NCBI RefSeq assembly: GCF_000348785.1
Contig: NC_020520.1
Span: forward strand, 1,736,001-1,800,000
Length of the DNA stretch: 64,000 nt
Direction: 5' to 3'
Source of the DNA: Ilumatobacter coccineus YM16-304
GTDB lineage: Bacteria > Actinomycetota > Acidimicrobiia > Acidimicrobiales > Ilumatobacteraceae
The first letter of the stretch is position 1, and every line of letters starts with the position of its first letter. The notes below the pieces were generated by a model, which did not search any database, was not told the DNA's origin, and was given only the letters and a program-made list of their open reading frames with translations. This document shows positions 15,775-24,981 of this stretch, one piece after another. A program made the position numbers and the translations under genes.

Positions 15775-17241
15775 ATGACCTCGACGATGACCAATGACTC
15801 CACCGGCCACGAGCCGGACCACGAATCGCATGCCGAACGTCCAGGATCCGACGGCTCATCGAACCCCGTCACGGCACGCCCCCGTCGACGCCGGCCGACA
15901 CGTCTCGTCGTGATCGGCGCCGCGCTCGCTATCACGCTGATCGTCGCAGCGTCGATCGGTGTGGCCCGCGATCGGTCAGGCGACGACGTCGAGACCACCG
16001 CCGACGAAGGCGTCGTCGACGTCGACATCGTCGCGAGCCAACAGAACCCCAATCCCGAGTCGCTCGACGAACTCATCGCCGGCCTCCAGACCCGCCTCGC
16101 CGGCATCCCGAACGATCACACCGCGTGGGCGGCGCTCGGACTCGCCTACGTGCAGCAGGCGAAGGCCACGGCCAACCCGGCCTTCTATCCGCGAGCCGAC
16201 GGCGCACTCGCCGAGTCGATCGCGCTCGATGCCGACAGCAACTTCCTCGCCTACGCGGGCCGCTCGGCGCTCGCATCGGCCCGTCACGACTTTGCTGCGG
16301 CGAAGGAGCACGCAGAGGCCGGACTCGCGATCAACGCGTTCAGTGCTCCACTCCACGGCGCGCTGGGTGACGCCGAACTCCAACTCGGCAACTACGACGG
16401 AGCGATCGAAGCGGTCGGGCGGATGAGTGAGCTCCGGCCCGACACCGCGTCGTTCGCTCGTGAGTCGTACCTGTGGGAACTGCGGGGGAACGTCGATCTC
16501 GCAACGCGGTTCATGGAGAGCGCTCGCGAGGCGGCGCCCACGCCCGCCGACGAAGCGTTCGCCGTGTTCCATCTCGGAGAGTTGGCCTTCGACCAAGGCG
16601 ATCCCACCACCGCGCTCGACCTGTACAACGTCGCGCAGTCACTGGTTCCCGGCGACCCGGCATCGTTGGCAGGCAAGGCCAAGGCAGAGGCAGCCCTCGG
16701 CCAGGTCGAGACCGCGCTCGACCACTACGCACGCGTCGTCACGATCGCCCCGGAGCCCGCATACGTCACCGCCTACGCCGAACTACTCGACTCGCTCGGT
16801 CGTGACGATGCCGCCGCAGAGCAGTACGCCGTCGTCGCCGCGACCGAGGCGTTGTTCGCAGAGAACGGCGTCGCCCCGGATGCGGGCCCGCTGTTGTTCC
16901 TCGCCGAGCACGGCGACCCGGCCGCAGCGCTCGCTGGCGCCGAAGCAGCCATCGCCGAGCGCCCGTTCCTCGCGATGTACGACGCGTACGCCTGGGCGCT
17001 CCACAAGAACGGCCGTCACGACGAGGCCTTGGTCGCCATCGACGAGGCACTCGCGCTCGGAACTCGCAACGCGTCGTATCTCTATCACTCGGGAATGATC
17101 AAACACGCGCTCGGCGACATGCCGGGAGCGGTCGCCGATCTCACCGCAGCGCTCGAGACCAACCCGCACTTCGACCCGCTTGCCGCTCCGATCGCCTCGG
17201 AGACGCTGGCTGAACTCGTCGAGCAAGGAGTCGGCTCGTGA
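15775..17241 (+). CDS. membrane-anchored TPR protein
   Basis: The 488-residue protein has a cytoplasmic basic stretch (RPRRRRPTR), one membrane helix at about residues 44-62, and a long extracytoplasmic region of tetratricopeptide repeats. Patterns such as AWAALGLAYVQQAK, APLHGALGDAELQLGNYDGAIEA, AKAEAALGQVETALDHYARV and YAWALHKNGRHDEALVAIDEAL are clear. It has no catalytic motif and probably scaffolds a surface complex. It ends in a GTGA overlap with the metal-transporter gene and follows the DUF4331 gene, so these genes very likely act together. Function beyond that is unknown. Confidence 0.82.
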   Translation: MTSTMTNDSTGHEPDHESHAERPGSDGSSNPVTARPRRRRPTRLVVIGAALAITLIVAASIGVARDRSGDDVETTADEGVVDVDIVASQQNPNPESLDELIAGLQTRLAGIPNDHTAWAALGLAYVQQAKATANPAFYPRADGALAESIALDADSNFLAYAGRSALASARHDFAAAKEHAEAGLAINAFSAPLHGALGDAELQLGNYDGAIEAVGRMSELRPDTASFARESYLWELRGNVDLATRFMESAREAAPTPADEAFAVFHLGELAFDQGDPTTALDLYNVAQSLVPGDPASLAGKAKAEAALGQVETALDHYARVVTIAPEPAYVTAYAELLDSLGRDDAAAEQYAVVAATEALFAENGVAPDAGPLLFLAEHGDPAAALAGAEAAIAERPFLAMYDAYAWALHKNGRHDEALVAIDEALALGTRNASYLYHSGMIKHALGDMPGAVADLTAALETNPHFDPLAAPIASETLAELVEQGVGS

Positions 17242-18995
17242 GCGCTCGTACCACCAGCCGCACGGGCCGTGCTCGTGCACTCGTCGGGCTGTCGATCGGC
17301 CTGGTCGTCGTCGGCCTCGGTCCGGCCTCGGCGTCGGCGCACCCGCTCGGCAACTTCAGCGTCAACCGCCTGCACACCTTGACGATCACGGCCGACAGCG
17401 TCGTCGATGATCTCGTCGTCGACGCCGCCGAGATCCCCACGACACAGTCGAGGGGGAGCATCGACTCGAACAACGACGGGTCGATCGACGCGTCTGAGCG
17501 TGAGCAGCACGCTGCGCAGTCATGCGACGCGATCGTCGATGAGCTCTCGCTCACCGTCGGCGGTGCACCGACGCAGTTCGCTGTCACGGCCTCGTCGTTC
17601 GGCTTCGAGCCAGGTCAGGCCGGGCTCGAGACGAGTCGCCTGCAGTGCCGGCTCGAAGCGCCGGCATCGCTCGGCACGGCTCCGACCGAGTTGCGGTTCG
17701 ACGATGCCGAGCGCAGCGGACGCGTCGGATGGAACGAGATCAACGCCATCGGTGACGGTGTCGGAATCGTCGACGCACCCGTTCCGGCCACCAGTGTGAC
17801 GAACGGGTTGACCGACTACCCCGTCGACCTGTTGTCGTCGCCGCTCGACGTTCGTTCGGTGACGCTGCAGATCGATCCCGACGCGGAACTCGATGCGTCG
17901 TCCTCGCCGGTTGCGCCGAGTGATGACGGTGAGAACCGCGCCGACGGTGCGGCCGCCGCTCGCGACGATCTCGTCGAAGCTCGGCCGGGCTTCATCGAGG
18001 GCACGGTCGGGCGCGTGCAAGAGGCGTTCGACGACTTGGTCGGCCGCCGCGACCTCACGCTGCAAGTCGGGCTGCTCGCAATGGCGCTCGCGCTCGTGCT
18101 CGGCGCGTCACACGCGATGTTGCCGGGGCACGGCAAGACCGTGATGGCGGCGTACATCGCCGGTCGGCAGGGCTCGACCCGCGACGCTGTCGTGGTCGGG
18201 GCGACTGTGACGGCGACGCACACCGGTGGCGTGCTGATTCTCGGGCTCGCCTTGACGGTGTCGAGCTCATTGGCGGGGGAGTCGATCCTTGGTTGGCTCG
18301 GCGTCGCGAGCGGTCTGTTGATTGCAGCGCTCGGCCTCGGTCTGCTGGTCAGTGCGATCCGCCACCGCGACGATGGCTTCTTCGGCCACGGACACTCGCA
18401 CGGCCCACACGGGCATTCACACGGCCCGCACGGGCATTCGCACGGCCCGCACGGGCATTCGCACGGCGATCACGGACACTCCCATGCTCGTCAGTCGGAA
18501 CGCGTCGCGGCGACGGCGGCGTACACCGCTCCCGGCCGTGTCGCGGTCCTCGAACCCGAGCTCGACCCGCTGAATCACGACCATCACTCGCATCACGACC
18601 ACGACCACGACCACGACCACGATCACGATCACGATCACGATCACGACCCGGCGCGGTCGAGAGTCTCGCGGCGCGGGCTGGTCGGCATGGGCATCGCCGG
18701 TGGATTGGTGCCGAGTCCGTCGGCGCTCATCATCCTGCTGTCGGCGATCGCCCTTGGCCGGACGTGGTTCGGTGTGCTCCTCGTGATCGGATATGGCTTC
18801 GGCATGGCCGGCACCCTGACGCTCGCCGGCGTACTGCTCGTCAGGGTTCGTGACCGGCTGCAAGGCCGACTCGGGTCGTCAGGGCGGCTCGCCGCGATCG
18901 GCCGACGTTGGTCGACCGCGATGCCCTACGCCACGGCTGCGCTGGTGTTCATCGTCGGAGTCGGGCTAGCGATACGGGGTCTCGCCGACGTGTGA
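17238..18995 (+). CDS. NicO-type nickel/cobalt transporter with EF-hand-like and His-rich segments
   Basis: The 585-residue protein starts with GTG overlapping the preceding stop. A signal or first helix (ALVGLSIGLVVVGLG) leads to AHPLGNFSVNRLH, the N-terminal motif of a known group of high-affinity Ni/Co transporters with a periplasmic domain. Residues 76-87 (DSNNDGSIDASE) form a canonical EF-hand-type Ca loop. The membrane part begins near residue 273 with HAMLPGHGKTVMAAYIAG, a NicO/RcnA hallmark. Two cytoplasmic or loop His clusters, GHSHGPHGHSHG repeats (about residues 382-415) and (HD)n (about 448-470), should bind metal. It probably moves Ni or Co across the membrane, and direction is not determined. 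Confidence 0.87.
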   Translation: MSARTTSRTGRARALVGLSIGLVVVGLGPASASAHPLGNFSVNRLHTLTITADSVVDDLVVDAAEIPTTQSRGSIDSNNDGSIDASEREQHAAQSCDAIVDELSLTVGGAPTQFAVTASSFGFEPGQAGLETSRLQCRLEAPASLGTAPTELRFDDAERSGRVGWNEINAIGDGVGIVDAPVPATSVTNGLTDYPVDLLSSPLDVRSVTLQIDPDAELDASSSPVAPSDDGENRADGAAAARDDLVEARPGFIEGTVGRVQEAFDDLVGRRDLTLQVGLLAMALALVLGASHAMLPGHGKTVMAAYIAGRQGSTRDAVVVGATVTATHTGGVLILGLALTVSSSLAGESILGWLGVASGLLIAALGLGLLVSAIRHRDDGFFGHGHSHGPHGHSHGPHGHSHGPHGHSHGDHGHSHARQSERVAATAAYTAPGRVAVLEPELDPLNHDHHSHHDHDHDHDHDHDHDHDHDPARSRVSRRGLVGMGIAGGLVPSPSALIILLSAIALGRTWFGVLLVIGYGFGMAGTLTLAGVLLVRVRDRLQGRLGSSGRLAAIGRRWSTAMPYATAALVFIVGVGLAIRGLADV

Positions 18996-19018
18996 GTCGG
19001 CTGCAGGATCGCTGATCG

Positions 19019-19822
19019 TCAGGCGGGCGGGCCCTGGCGCAACCGGTCGTAGGCGGCGGTGACCGGTGAGTGTTCCGACATCGCACCCCACATCGACTCG
19101 ATCCACCACGAGGCGCCAGCGGTTCGATAGGCGGCAGGGGAGTGCTGGGTCCACTGCCCTTCGACGATGATGTCGGCGTTCGGATTGGGTCCGGCTTCGA
19201 TGTCGAGGCGGAGCTGCTCGACTTCGTCGAGGTGCGCCTGCCGGGCGCCCATCTCGGTGCCGTCGAGCACCTGGGGGATGACCCCATCCCACTGCAGCGC
19301 TCGCTGCATCGACCGCGGTCGGCCGAGTGCTCCGACGCACCAGATCGGCACCCGCGGCTGCTGGACCACGTCGCCGATGGTCGGAAACTCGGTCGGTTCG
19401 ACCGTGTAGTGCTTGCCGTCGTAGCCGAACGGTTGGCCGGCCCACAGGCCGCACATGATGTCGAGGCATTCGTCCATGAGTTCGGCGCGGGTCTTGCGGT
19501 CGCACTCCTCGCCGAACGTCTGGAAGCCGGAGTCGACCGCCCCGAGTCCGACCGACAGGGTGACCCGGCCGTCGGAGATCCGGTCGACGGTGGCGACCTG
19601 ACTGGCGAGTTCCCACGGTCGGCGGCGCGACGGCGGCGTGAGCATCGTGCCGAGTCTGATCTTCGACGTGCGGACGGCCGCGAGACCGAGCGAGATCCAG
19701 GCGTCGACCCCCCACACCGGTTCCCAGACGAACAGCCCGTCCCAGCCCGACTCCTCTGCTGCCTCGGCGAGATCACCGATGTCGGTGGCGTCGCCCCACG
19801 GGACAACGAAACCGAACTTCAT
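19019..19822 (-). CDS. LLM-class F420-dependent oxidoreductase
   Basis: The 267-residue protein has the bacterial luciferase-like fold: MKFGFVVPWGDATDIGDLAE at the start, WDGLFVWEPVWG, LGTMLTPPSRRRPWELASQVATVDRISDGR and a late PIWCVGALGRP stretch. In actinobacteria such proteins usually use coenzyme F420 for hydride transfer, but FMN use is also possible. The frame continues well upstream without protein-like content; the ATG at 19822 fits the conserved N-terminal strand. It is convergent with the metal transporter gene, with only 23 bases between them. Confidence 0.85.
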   Translation of the reverse strand: MKFGFVVPWGDATDIGDLAEAAEESGWDGLFVWEPVWGVDAWISLGLAAVRTSKIRLGTMLTPPSRRRPWELASQVATVDRISDGRVTLSVGLGAVDSGFQTFGEECDRKTRAELMDECLDIMCGLWAGQPFGYDGKHYTVEPTEFPTIGDVVQQPRVPIWCVGALGRPRSMQRALQWDGVIPQVLDGTEMGARQAHLDEVEQLRLDIEAGPNPNADIIVEGQWTQHSPAAYRTAGASWWIESMWGAMSEHSPVTAAYDRLRQGPPA

Positions 19823-19937
19823 GTTCCGACCGTAGCGCACCTCCGGGCGGGCTGCCTCCGGACCGATCGGGCGGCGGTGGCGGCAATCGTTCGTCGAGCG
19901 ACCGAAAGTCGCTCGTCGGCGGTCCGGCGTGCGAGCG

Positions 19938-20507
19938 ATGCTTGGGCGCGTGAAGAGCGACATCGACCCATCGAGCCAGCAACCCGAGCACGACGACAAG
20001 GACTGGACGTGGGTGCTCGAGCGCCGGTGCCCCGAATGCGATTTCGACGCGGCGGGATACGAACCGAGCGCGGTCGGGGCCGACATCCGACGAAACGCTG
20101 CAGCGTGGGCCGATGTGCTCGACGGCGACGTCGAGCAACTCCGTTCTCGCCGCCGCCCGGACCGGTGGAGCGACCTCGAGTACGCGGCGCACGTGCGCGA
20201 CGTGTACGGGTTGTACCACGAACGCCTGCGCATGATGCTCGACAGCGACGATCCCCTGTACCCGAACTGGGACCAGAACGAGACCGCCATCGCCGAGGCC
20301 TACAACGAACAGTCGCCGACCGATGTACGACGCGACCTCCTGTCGGCGGCCGACGTCCTGGCCGACGCATTCGATCGGCTCGGCGCCGACCAGTGGACGC
20401 GGGTGGGTCGCCGCAGCGACGGTGCTTCGTTCACCGTCGACTCGTTCGCTCGCTACCTGATCCACGATCCGGTGCACCACCTGTGGGACGTCCGCTCCGC
20501 GACCTGA
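19938..20507 (+). CDS. DinB-superfamily protein with N-terminal CPEC motif
   Basis: The 189-residue protein has a short N-terminal motif RRCPECDFDA and then a DinB-like four-helix bundle. Expected metal-binding His residues lie in EYAAHVRDVYGLYHERL and in the C-terminal LIHDPVHHLWDV. DinB proteins are metal-dependent and in actinobacteria some act as thiol-S-transferases (mycothiol or bacillithiol); the CPEC motif is often found in this subgroup. The start could be ATG 19938 or the later GTG 19950. The gene is divergent from the F420-type oxidoreductase at 19822. Confidence 0.75.
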   Translation: MLGRVKSDIDPSSQQPEHDDKDWTWVLERRCPECDFDAAGYEPSAVGADIRRNAAAWADVLDGDVEQLRSRRRPDRWSDLEYAAHVRDVYGLYHERLRMMLDSDDPLYPNWDQNETAIAEAYNEQSPTDVRRDLLSAADVLADAFDRLGADQWTRVGRRSDGASFTVDSFARYLIHDPVHHLWDVRSAT

Positions 20508-20605
20508 TCAGCGCGAGGGCGCTGTCCTGGGACGATGTCGGCGCTGTGAGTCGACGGTGAGTGGCGTGTGAGGAGCGCACGAACCACGACGTCTACGCTC
20601 CTCAG

Positions 20606-21739
20606 ATGCCTGTCGACGTTCTCGCCGCCGCTGCCGACATCGCCGAGTTGATCGAGGCTCACGCCGACGACGCCGAAGCACAGCGGCGACTGCCGATGCC
20701 GACGGTGGATGCACTGACCAGCGCCGGTCTGATGCGCATGTGCGTGCCCGAGGCGTACGGCGGCCCCGAGGTCGATCCGCCGACCATGCTCGAAGCGATC
20801 AGCACGCTCGCGCACGCCGACGGTGCCGCCGGATGGTGCTCGATGATCGCATCGACCACGTCATACATGTCGGCGTTCCTCCCCGAAGAGGGCGCGCTCG
20901 AGATCTACAGCGATCCCTCGACCGTGACCGGTGGCGTGTTCGCCCCGAACGGCCAGGGCACGGCGACGGTCCGACCCGGCGAGCCCGGCTTCGACGTGTC
21001 GGGGCGATGGGCGTGGGGGAGTGGCACACAGCACTGCGACTGGGTGATGGGTGGCACGATGTGCGACGACGGCACGTTCCGTCTCTGCTGGTTTCCCCGT
21101 GACGACGTCAGCTATCACGACACCTGGTACACGAGCGGGATGCGCGGATCGGGCTCGCTCGACTACTCGGTCGCCGAGGCGTTCGCACCGGAGCGACGGA
21201 CCACCCAGCCGGGCGTCACCAAACCGATCGTCGACTGCGCGCTCGCACGCTTCCCCAACTTCTCGTTCCTCGCGTCGTGCGTGGCCGCTGTCGGACTCGG
21301 CATCGCTCGCCGGGCGCTCGACGAACTGAACGACACGGCCGAGGGCAAGCGTCCGCAGTACTCGAAGCGCACGTTGGCGCAGAGCGCCTTCACCCAGATC
21401 GAGTACGCACGCGCCGAGGCGTCGTGGCGGTCGGCGCGAGCGTTCCTGTTCGACGAGATCGAATCGGCGTGGGCGGTGGTGGCGTCGGACGGGCGGGCGA
21501 CCCTCGAACACCGCACCGGCATCCGCCTGGCAGCGGTCCACGCCGCCACCACGTGTGCGGCGGTCACCGACGCCGCGTTCACGCTGGCCGGGGGCACAGC
21601 GGTGTACGACACGAGCGTGCTCGGCCGCTGCCAGCGTGACGCCCACGTCGTGACGCAACACATCCAGACCGCACCGAAGCTCAACGAGACGATCGGCAAG
21701 CTCCTGCTCGGCCTCGACGCCGACACCGCAATGTTCTAG
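20606..21739 (+). CDS. acyl-CoA dehydrogenase-like flavoprotein (group D monooxygenase type)
   Basis: The 377-residue protein resembles the acyl-CoA dehydrogenase fold used by two-component monooxygenases such as HsaA, HpaH and DszC. Seen are LMRMCVPEAYGGPEVDPPTMLEAI early, GWCSMIASTT, DVSGRWAWGSGTQHCDWVMGG in the beta domain, and a C-terminal helical part with GGTAVYDTSVLGRCQRDAHVVTQH, where the His-rich end is typical. Likely role: FADH2/FMNH2-dependent oxygenation of an aromatic or related acyl compound with a separate reductase not seen here. The ATG at 20606 begins the homologous part. The gene end is a 15-base tandem repeat. Confidence 0.8.
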   Translation: MPVDVLAAAADIAELIEAHADDAEAQRRLPMPTVDALTSAGLMRMCVPEAYGGPEVDPPTMLEAISTLAHADGAAGWCSMIASTTSYMSAFLPEEGALEIYSDPSTVTGGVFAPNGQGTATVRPGEPGFDVSGRWAWGSGTQHCDWVMGGTMCDDGTFRLCWFPRDDVSYHDTWYTSGMRGSGSLDYSVAEAFAPERRTTQPGVTKPIVDCALARFPNFSFLASCVAAVGLGIARRALDELNDTAEGKRPQYSKRTLAQSAFTQIEYARAEASWRSARAFLFDEIESAWAVVASDGRATLEHRTGIRLAAVHAATTCAAVTDAAFTLAGGTAVYDTSVLGRCQRDAHVVTQHIQTAPKLNETIGKLLLGLDADTAMF

Positions 21740-21799
21740 AGCGTCATGTTCTCGAGCGTCATGTTCTCGAGCGTCATGTTCGAGAGCGTCATGTTCTGA
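21731..21799. repeat. 15-bp tandem repeat spanning a stop codon
   Basis: Four units of the type ATGTTCTCGAGCGTC and a partial fifth, starting inside the last codons of the flavoprotein gene. The first unit carries the TAG stop (21737-21739). All units keep the reading frame, and the array ends with a TGA at 21797. Read-through or loss of TAG would add 19 residues in repeats of SSVMF. Confidence 0.9.
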
Positions 21800-21837
21800 A
21801 CGATGGCGAGCCGGTCCGCCTCTGCAACGATGGGGCG

Positions 21838-23022
21838 ATGAGCGACCGCTTGATCGTCGACCTCCTCGACCCGAACTTCTACCAACGCAATCCGCACGAC
21901 GCCTGGTCGTGGATGCGCGACAACGAACCGGTCTACCGCGACGAACGCAACGGGCTGTGGGGTGTGACGAAGCACGCCGATCTGATGGACGTCGAGCGTC
22001 GGTCGTCGGTGTTCGTGTCGGGCCAGGGATACCGCGCGGTCTGGTCGCCGTCGGAGATCAACATGATCGCCCAGGACGATCCGCGCCACCGTCAACAGCG
22101 CATGCTCGTCCAGGGCAACTTCACGAAGAAGTCGGTGGAGCAACGCCAAGCCGACCTCGAAACGCTGACCACCGAGATCATCGACGCCGCGCTCGCCGAC
22201 GGCGCCACCGAGATGGAAGTCGTCGACGCCGTGGCCGGACAGCTCCCGGCTCGGGTCACGGCGCAGCTGCTCGGCTACCCCGACGATCGCTGGCGTGACC
22301 TCAAGTCGTGGTCGGAGCGGTTGATGCGCACCGACATGCGTGAACGCGACGGCCTCGTCTTCCGCGAGTTCGAGGCCGCCAACCACGAGTTCGTCGGCGC
22401 GCTCTCCGAGATCGCGAAGGCAAAGATGGCCGAGCCGGGCGACGACCTGATCTCGACGTGGCTGCACTCGACGATCGACGGCGAACCGCTGCCGCCGGCG
22501 GCCATCGCCCACGAGGTCGGTCTGTTCATCTCCGGCGGCGCCGAGACCACGCGCACCGCGATCAGCCACGGACTGCGCACCTTCGTCGACCATCCAGACC
22601 AATGGGATGCGATGGGCGCCGATCCCGATCTGGTGCCCGGTGCCGTCGAGGAAGTGCTGCGCTGGGTCACGCCATTGAACAACATGTTCCGACGCGCCGC
22701 CGCCGACGACGTCATCGGTGACCAGCCCGTCGAGCGCGGCGACCGGATCGTGCTGCTCTACCCTGCCGCCAACCGCGACGCCGACGTGTTCGACGATCCC
22801 GACACCTTCGACATCCGTCGGAGCCCGAACAAGCACGTCGCGTTCGGCTTCGGAACGCACCTGTGCATCGGTACCCACGTCGCCCGCGGGTCGCTGTCGG
22901 CGGTGTTCGGACAGCTGAGCCGGCGCATCACCGACCTGTCGGTCGTGACCGAACCAGAGGTCGAGGCCAACATCTTCGCGAGGGCGGTTGCCTCGTTCCG
23001 CCTCGGCTTCGCTCAGCGCTGA
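21838..23022 (+). CDS. cytochrome P450
   Basis: The 394-residue protein is a class I bacterial P450. The I-helix motif is ISGGAETTR (A235, E236, T237), the K-helix ExxR is E272-R275, and the heme ligand C343 sits in FGFGTHLCIGTHVAR. It oxidises an unknown substrate with electrons from a ferredoxin system not encoded nearby. The motif AETT in place of AGxDT is common in actinobacterial sterol and fatty-acid hydroxylases such as the CYP125/CYP142 group. Neighbours include a monooxygenase-like flavoprotein and an F420-type oxidoreductase. The ATG at 21838 immediately follows the tandem repeat. Confidence 0.92.
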   Translation: MSDRLIVDLLDPNFYQRNPHDAWSWMRDNEPVYRDERNGLWGVTKHADLMDVERRSSVFVSGQGYRAVWSPSEINMIAQDDPRHRQQRMLVQGNFTKKSVEQRQADLETLTTEIIDAALADGATEMEVVDAVAGQLPARVTAQLLGYPDDRWRDLKSWSERLMRTDMRERDGLVFREFEAANHEFVGALSEIAKAKMAEPGDDLISTWLHSTIDGEPLPPAAIAHEVGLFISGGAETTRTAISHGLRTFVDHPDQWDAMGADPDLVPGAVEEVLRWVTPLNNMFRRAAADDVIGDQPVERGDRIVLLYPAANRDADVFDDPDTFDIRRSPNKHVAFGFGTHLCIGTHVARGSLSAVFGQLSRRITDLSVVTEPEVEANIFARAVASFRLGFAQR

Positions 23023-23045
23023 CCCGACCGAGCATTCTGTACGGA

Positions 23046-24026
23046 ATGAGCCAGCGCCCCTTCCGTTTCGCCGTCCAGTCCTACAGCGCAGAGTCGCCTC
23101 AGGGGTGGCGGGATCAAGCCCGCAAGATCGAGGAGCTCGGCTACTCGGCACTGCACCTCGCCGACCACTACCTCGGAGCCGGACCCGCGCTCGACGCCAC
23201 GTCGCACCCCCATCAGCAGTTCGCCGCGCTGCCGATGATGGTGGCCGCCGCCGAGGCCACCTCGACGCTCAAGATCGGTGCCCGCGTCTTCTGCATCGAC
23301 TACCGGCCGCTCGCGGTCCTGGTCAAGGAAGCCGCCACGCTCGACTGGTTGAGCGGCGGCCGCGTCGAGTTCGGTCTGGGTGCCGGCTGGCTCGCGGGTG
23401 AGTACGACGCACTCGGCATCCCGATGGACCGGGCCGGCGTGCGTGTGTCACGGCTGGAGGAGTACGTCAAGGCGGCCAAGGTGCTGCTGTCGGGTGAGCC
23501 GGTCGACATCGACGGCGAGCACGTCTCGTTGCACGGCTTCACCGCCTCGCCGAAGCCCGAGTCGGCCATCCCGATCATGATCGGCGGCGGTGCACCGCGT
23601 GTGCTCGGCATCGCCGGGCGAGAGGCCGACATCGTCAGCCTCAACTTCGACAACTCGTCGGGCAAGATCGGGCCGCAGGGTGTCCAGTCGTCGACCGCCG
23701 AGAAGATCGACGAGAAGGTGCGGTGGGTGCGCGAGGGCGCCGAGTCGGTCGGCCGCGAACTGCCCGAGATCGAGATCGCCGGCTACTTCACCGTCGTCAC
23801 GCCCGACGAAGCATCGGGCGCGGCGACCGCAGAGCAGTTCGGCAAGATGTTCGGCCTCGAACCGTCGGCGATCATCGAGCACCCCAACTGCCTGATCGGC
23901 ACACTCGATCAGATCGCCGAGCGGCTGATCGAGCGGCGCGAGCGGTACGGCATCAGCTACATCACGGTCGGCGACTCGGCCATGGAAGCGTTCGCCCCGG
24001 TGGTCGAGCGCCTCGCCGGAACCTGA
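23046..24026 (+). CDS. LLM-class F420-dependent oxidoreductase
   Basis: The 326-residue luciferase-like protein shows RFAVQSYSAESPQGWRDQARKIEELGYSALHLADHY, RVFCIDYRPLAVLVKEAATLDWLSGGR, FGLGAGWLAGEYDALGI and PIMIGGGAPRVLGIAGREADIV. These are typical of the TIGR03621-type F420 enzymes of mycobacteria and relatives. It probably reduces an electrophilic or ketone substrate. It starts 24 bases after the P450 stop on the same strand, so a shared transcript is likely. The ATG at 23046 is supported by the position of the first conserved strand. Confidence 0.87.
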   Translation: MSQRPFRFAVQSYSAESPQGWRDQARKIEELGYSALHLADHYLGAGPALDATSHPHQQFAALPMMVAAAEATSTLKIGARVFCIDYRPLAVLVKEAATLDWLSGGRVEFGLGAGWLAGEYDALGIPMDRAGVRVSRLEEYVKAAKVLLSGEPVDIDGEHVSLHGFTASPKPESAIPIMIGGGAPRVLGIAGREADIVSLNFDNSSGKIGPQGVQSSTAEKIDEKVRWVREGAESVGRELPEIEIAGYFTVVTPDEASGAATAEQFGKMFGLEPSAIIEHPNCLIGTLDQIAERLIERRERYGISYITVGDSAMEAFAPVVERLAGT

Positions 24027-24033
24027 CAGCGAC

Positions 24034-24867
24034 TCAGAAGATGAGGCTCTGATCGATGCCGCAGGTGCCGGCAGCGGTGATCATCGCGTCGATCACGATC
24101 TGACGATCGGCGCCCGACGAGGCGTTGTTCTGGCCGGCCCCGATCGCGTCGACGCCGATGAGCCCGATGATCTCGGTGCCGAAGCAGGTGCTGGCCTCTT
24201 GGCCGAGCCGGCTCGAACCGCTCGACGACGAGAGCAGCTCGCCGACCCACCGAGCGAAGCCCGGGGTCGCGGCGGCGTCGAACTCGGCCGGCGTGGCCGG
24301 GGCCGGGTCGACGGCGAGCGCGTCGAGTTCTTCCTTCAGGCGAAGGTTCTCGCTCGCCGCCGACGTGGCAGCGGCTTCGAGTTCGCTGAGCTGAGCTTCG
24401 AGTCGGGCGATCTCGGCGTCGGTCGCGGACGGGGCCTCGTCGATCCGGCCCTCGGCGGCTCGGAGCGCGTCGAGCGTCTCCTGCAGTTCGTCTTCGGTGG
24501 TCGCGAGTGTGTCGGAGGTGCCGGCGAGATCGGTCTGCACCGCGTCGAGCGACTCGACCGCCGCATCGCGTTCGGCGACGGCGAGATCTCGCTCTGTCGC
24601 CGCCTCGTCGACGTCGCCCTTGGTGCCGAGCCAGAGGATCGTCATGATCACGCCGACGGCCAGGCCGGCGAGTGCGAGCAGGGTGAGCAGCCCAGTGGTG
24701 CGACGGCGGGCCGCCGCTTCGGCGGACGGGTCGGGCGGCGGGAACGCCGGCGGCGCGCTGTGCGCCACGGGTGTCTCGCCGTTCGGGGCGTCGGGTCCGG
24801 GCGCGTCAGCGGTCGGGAACTCGACGGGGGCGTCGACGTGGGAATCGGTTGCGAGCAGGTCCGACAT
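24034..24867 (-). CDS. membrane-anchored coiled-coil protein, function unknown
   Basis: I do not recognise a family. The 277-residue protein has a Pro/Ala-rich cytoplasmic N-terminus, one membrane helix (LLTLLALAGLAVGVIMTILWLG, about residues 60-80), then a heptad-rich acidic coiled coil of roughly 100 residues (VDEAATERDLAVAERDAAVESLDAVQ and on), and a compact C-terminal domain with two Cys (STCFGTEII and TCGIDQSLIF). Topology suggests the coiled coil lies outside the membrane. An upstream ATG at 24933 would add 22 residues. It is convergent with the F420 oxidoreductase gene (7-base gap) and divergent from the acyl-CoA synthetase. Confidence 0.65.
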   Translation of the reverse strand: MSDLLATDSHVDAPVEFPTADAPGPDAPNGETPVAHSAPPAFPPPDPSAEAAARRRTTGLLTLLALAGLAVGVIMTILWLGTKGDVDEAATERDLAVAERDAAVESLDAVQTDLAGTSDTLATTEDELQETLDALRAAEGRIDEAPSATDAEIARLEAQLSELEAAATSAASENLRLKEELDALAVDPAPATPAEFDAAATPGFARWVGELLSSSSGSSRLGQEASTCFGTEIIGLIGVDAIGAGQNNASSGADRQIVIDAMITAAGTCGIDQSLIF

Positions 24868-24981
24868 GCGTCCGAGCGTAGGTTCGCGGCGGTCGGCGGA
24901 CGGGGATCCCTCGAGGCTGGTCATGGTCTCCATGTCGGTGTATCGGCGATTTCTCGCCACCGCGAGAGGTCTGATTTCGCC

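Noticed and set aside
18383-18645. Tandem DNA repeats in the metal transporter gene
   Set aside because: They are codons of two His-rich metal-binding stretches, in frame, so not a separate element.
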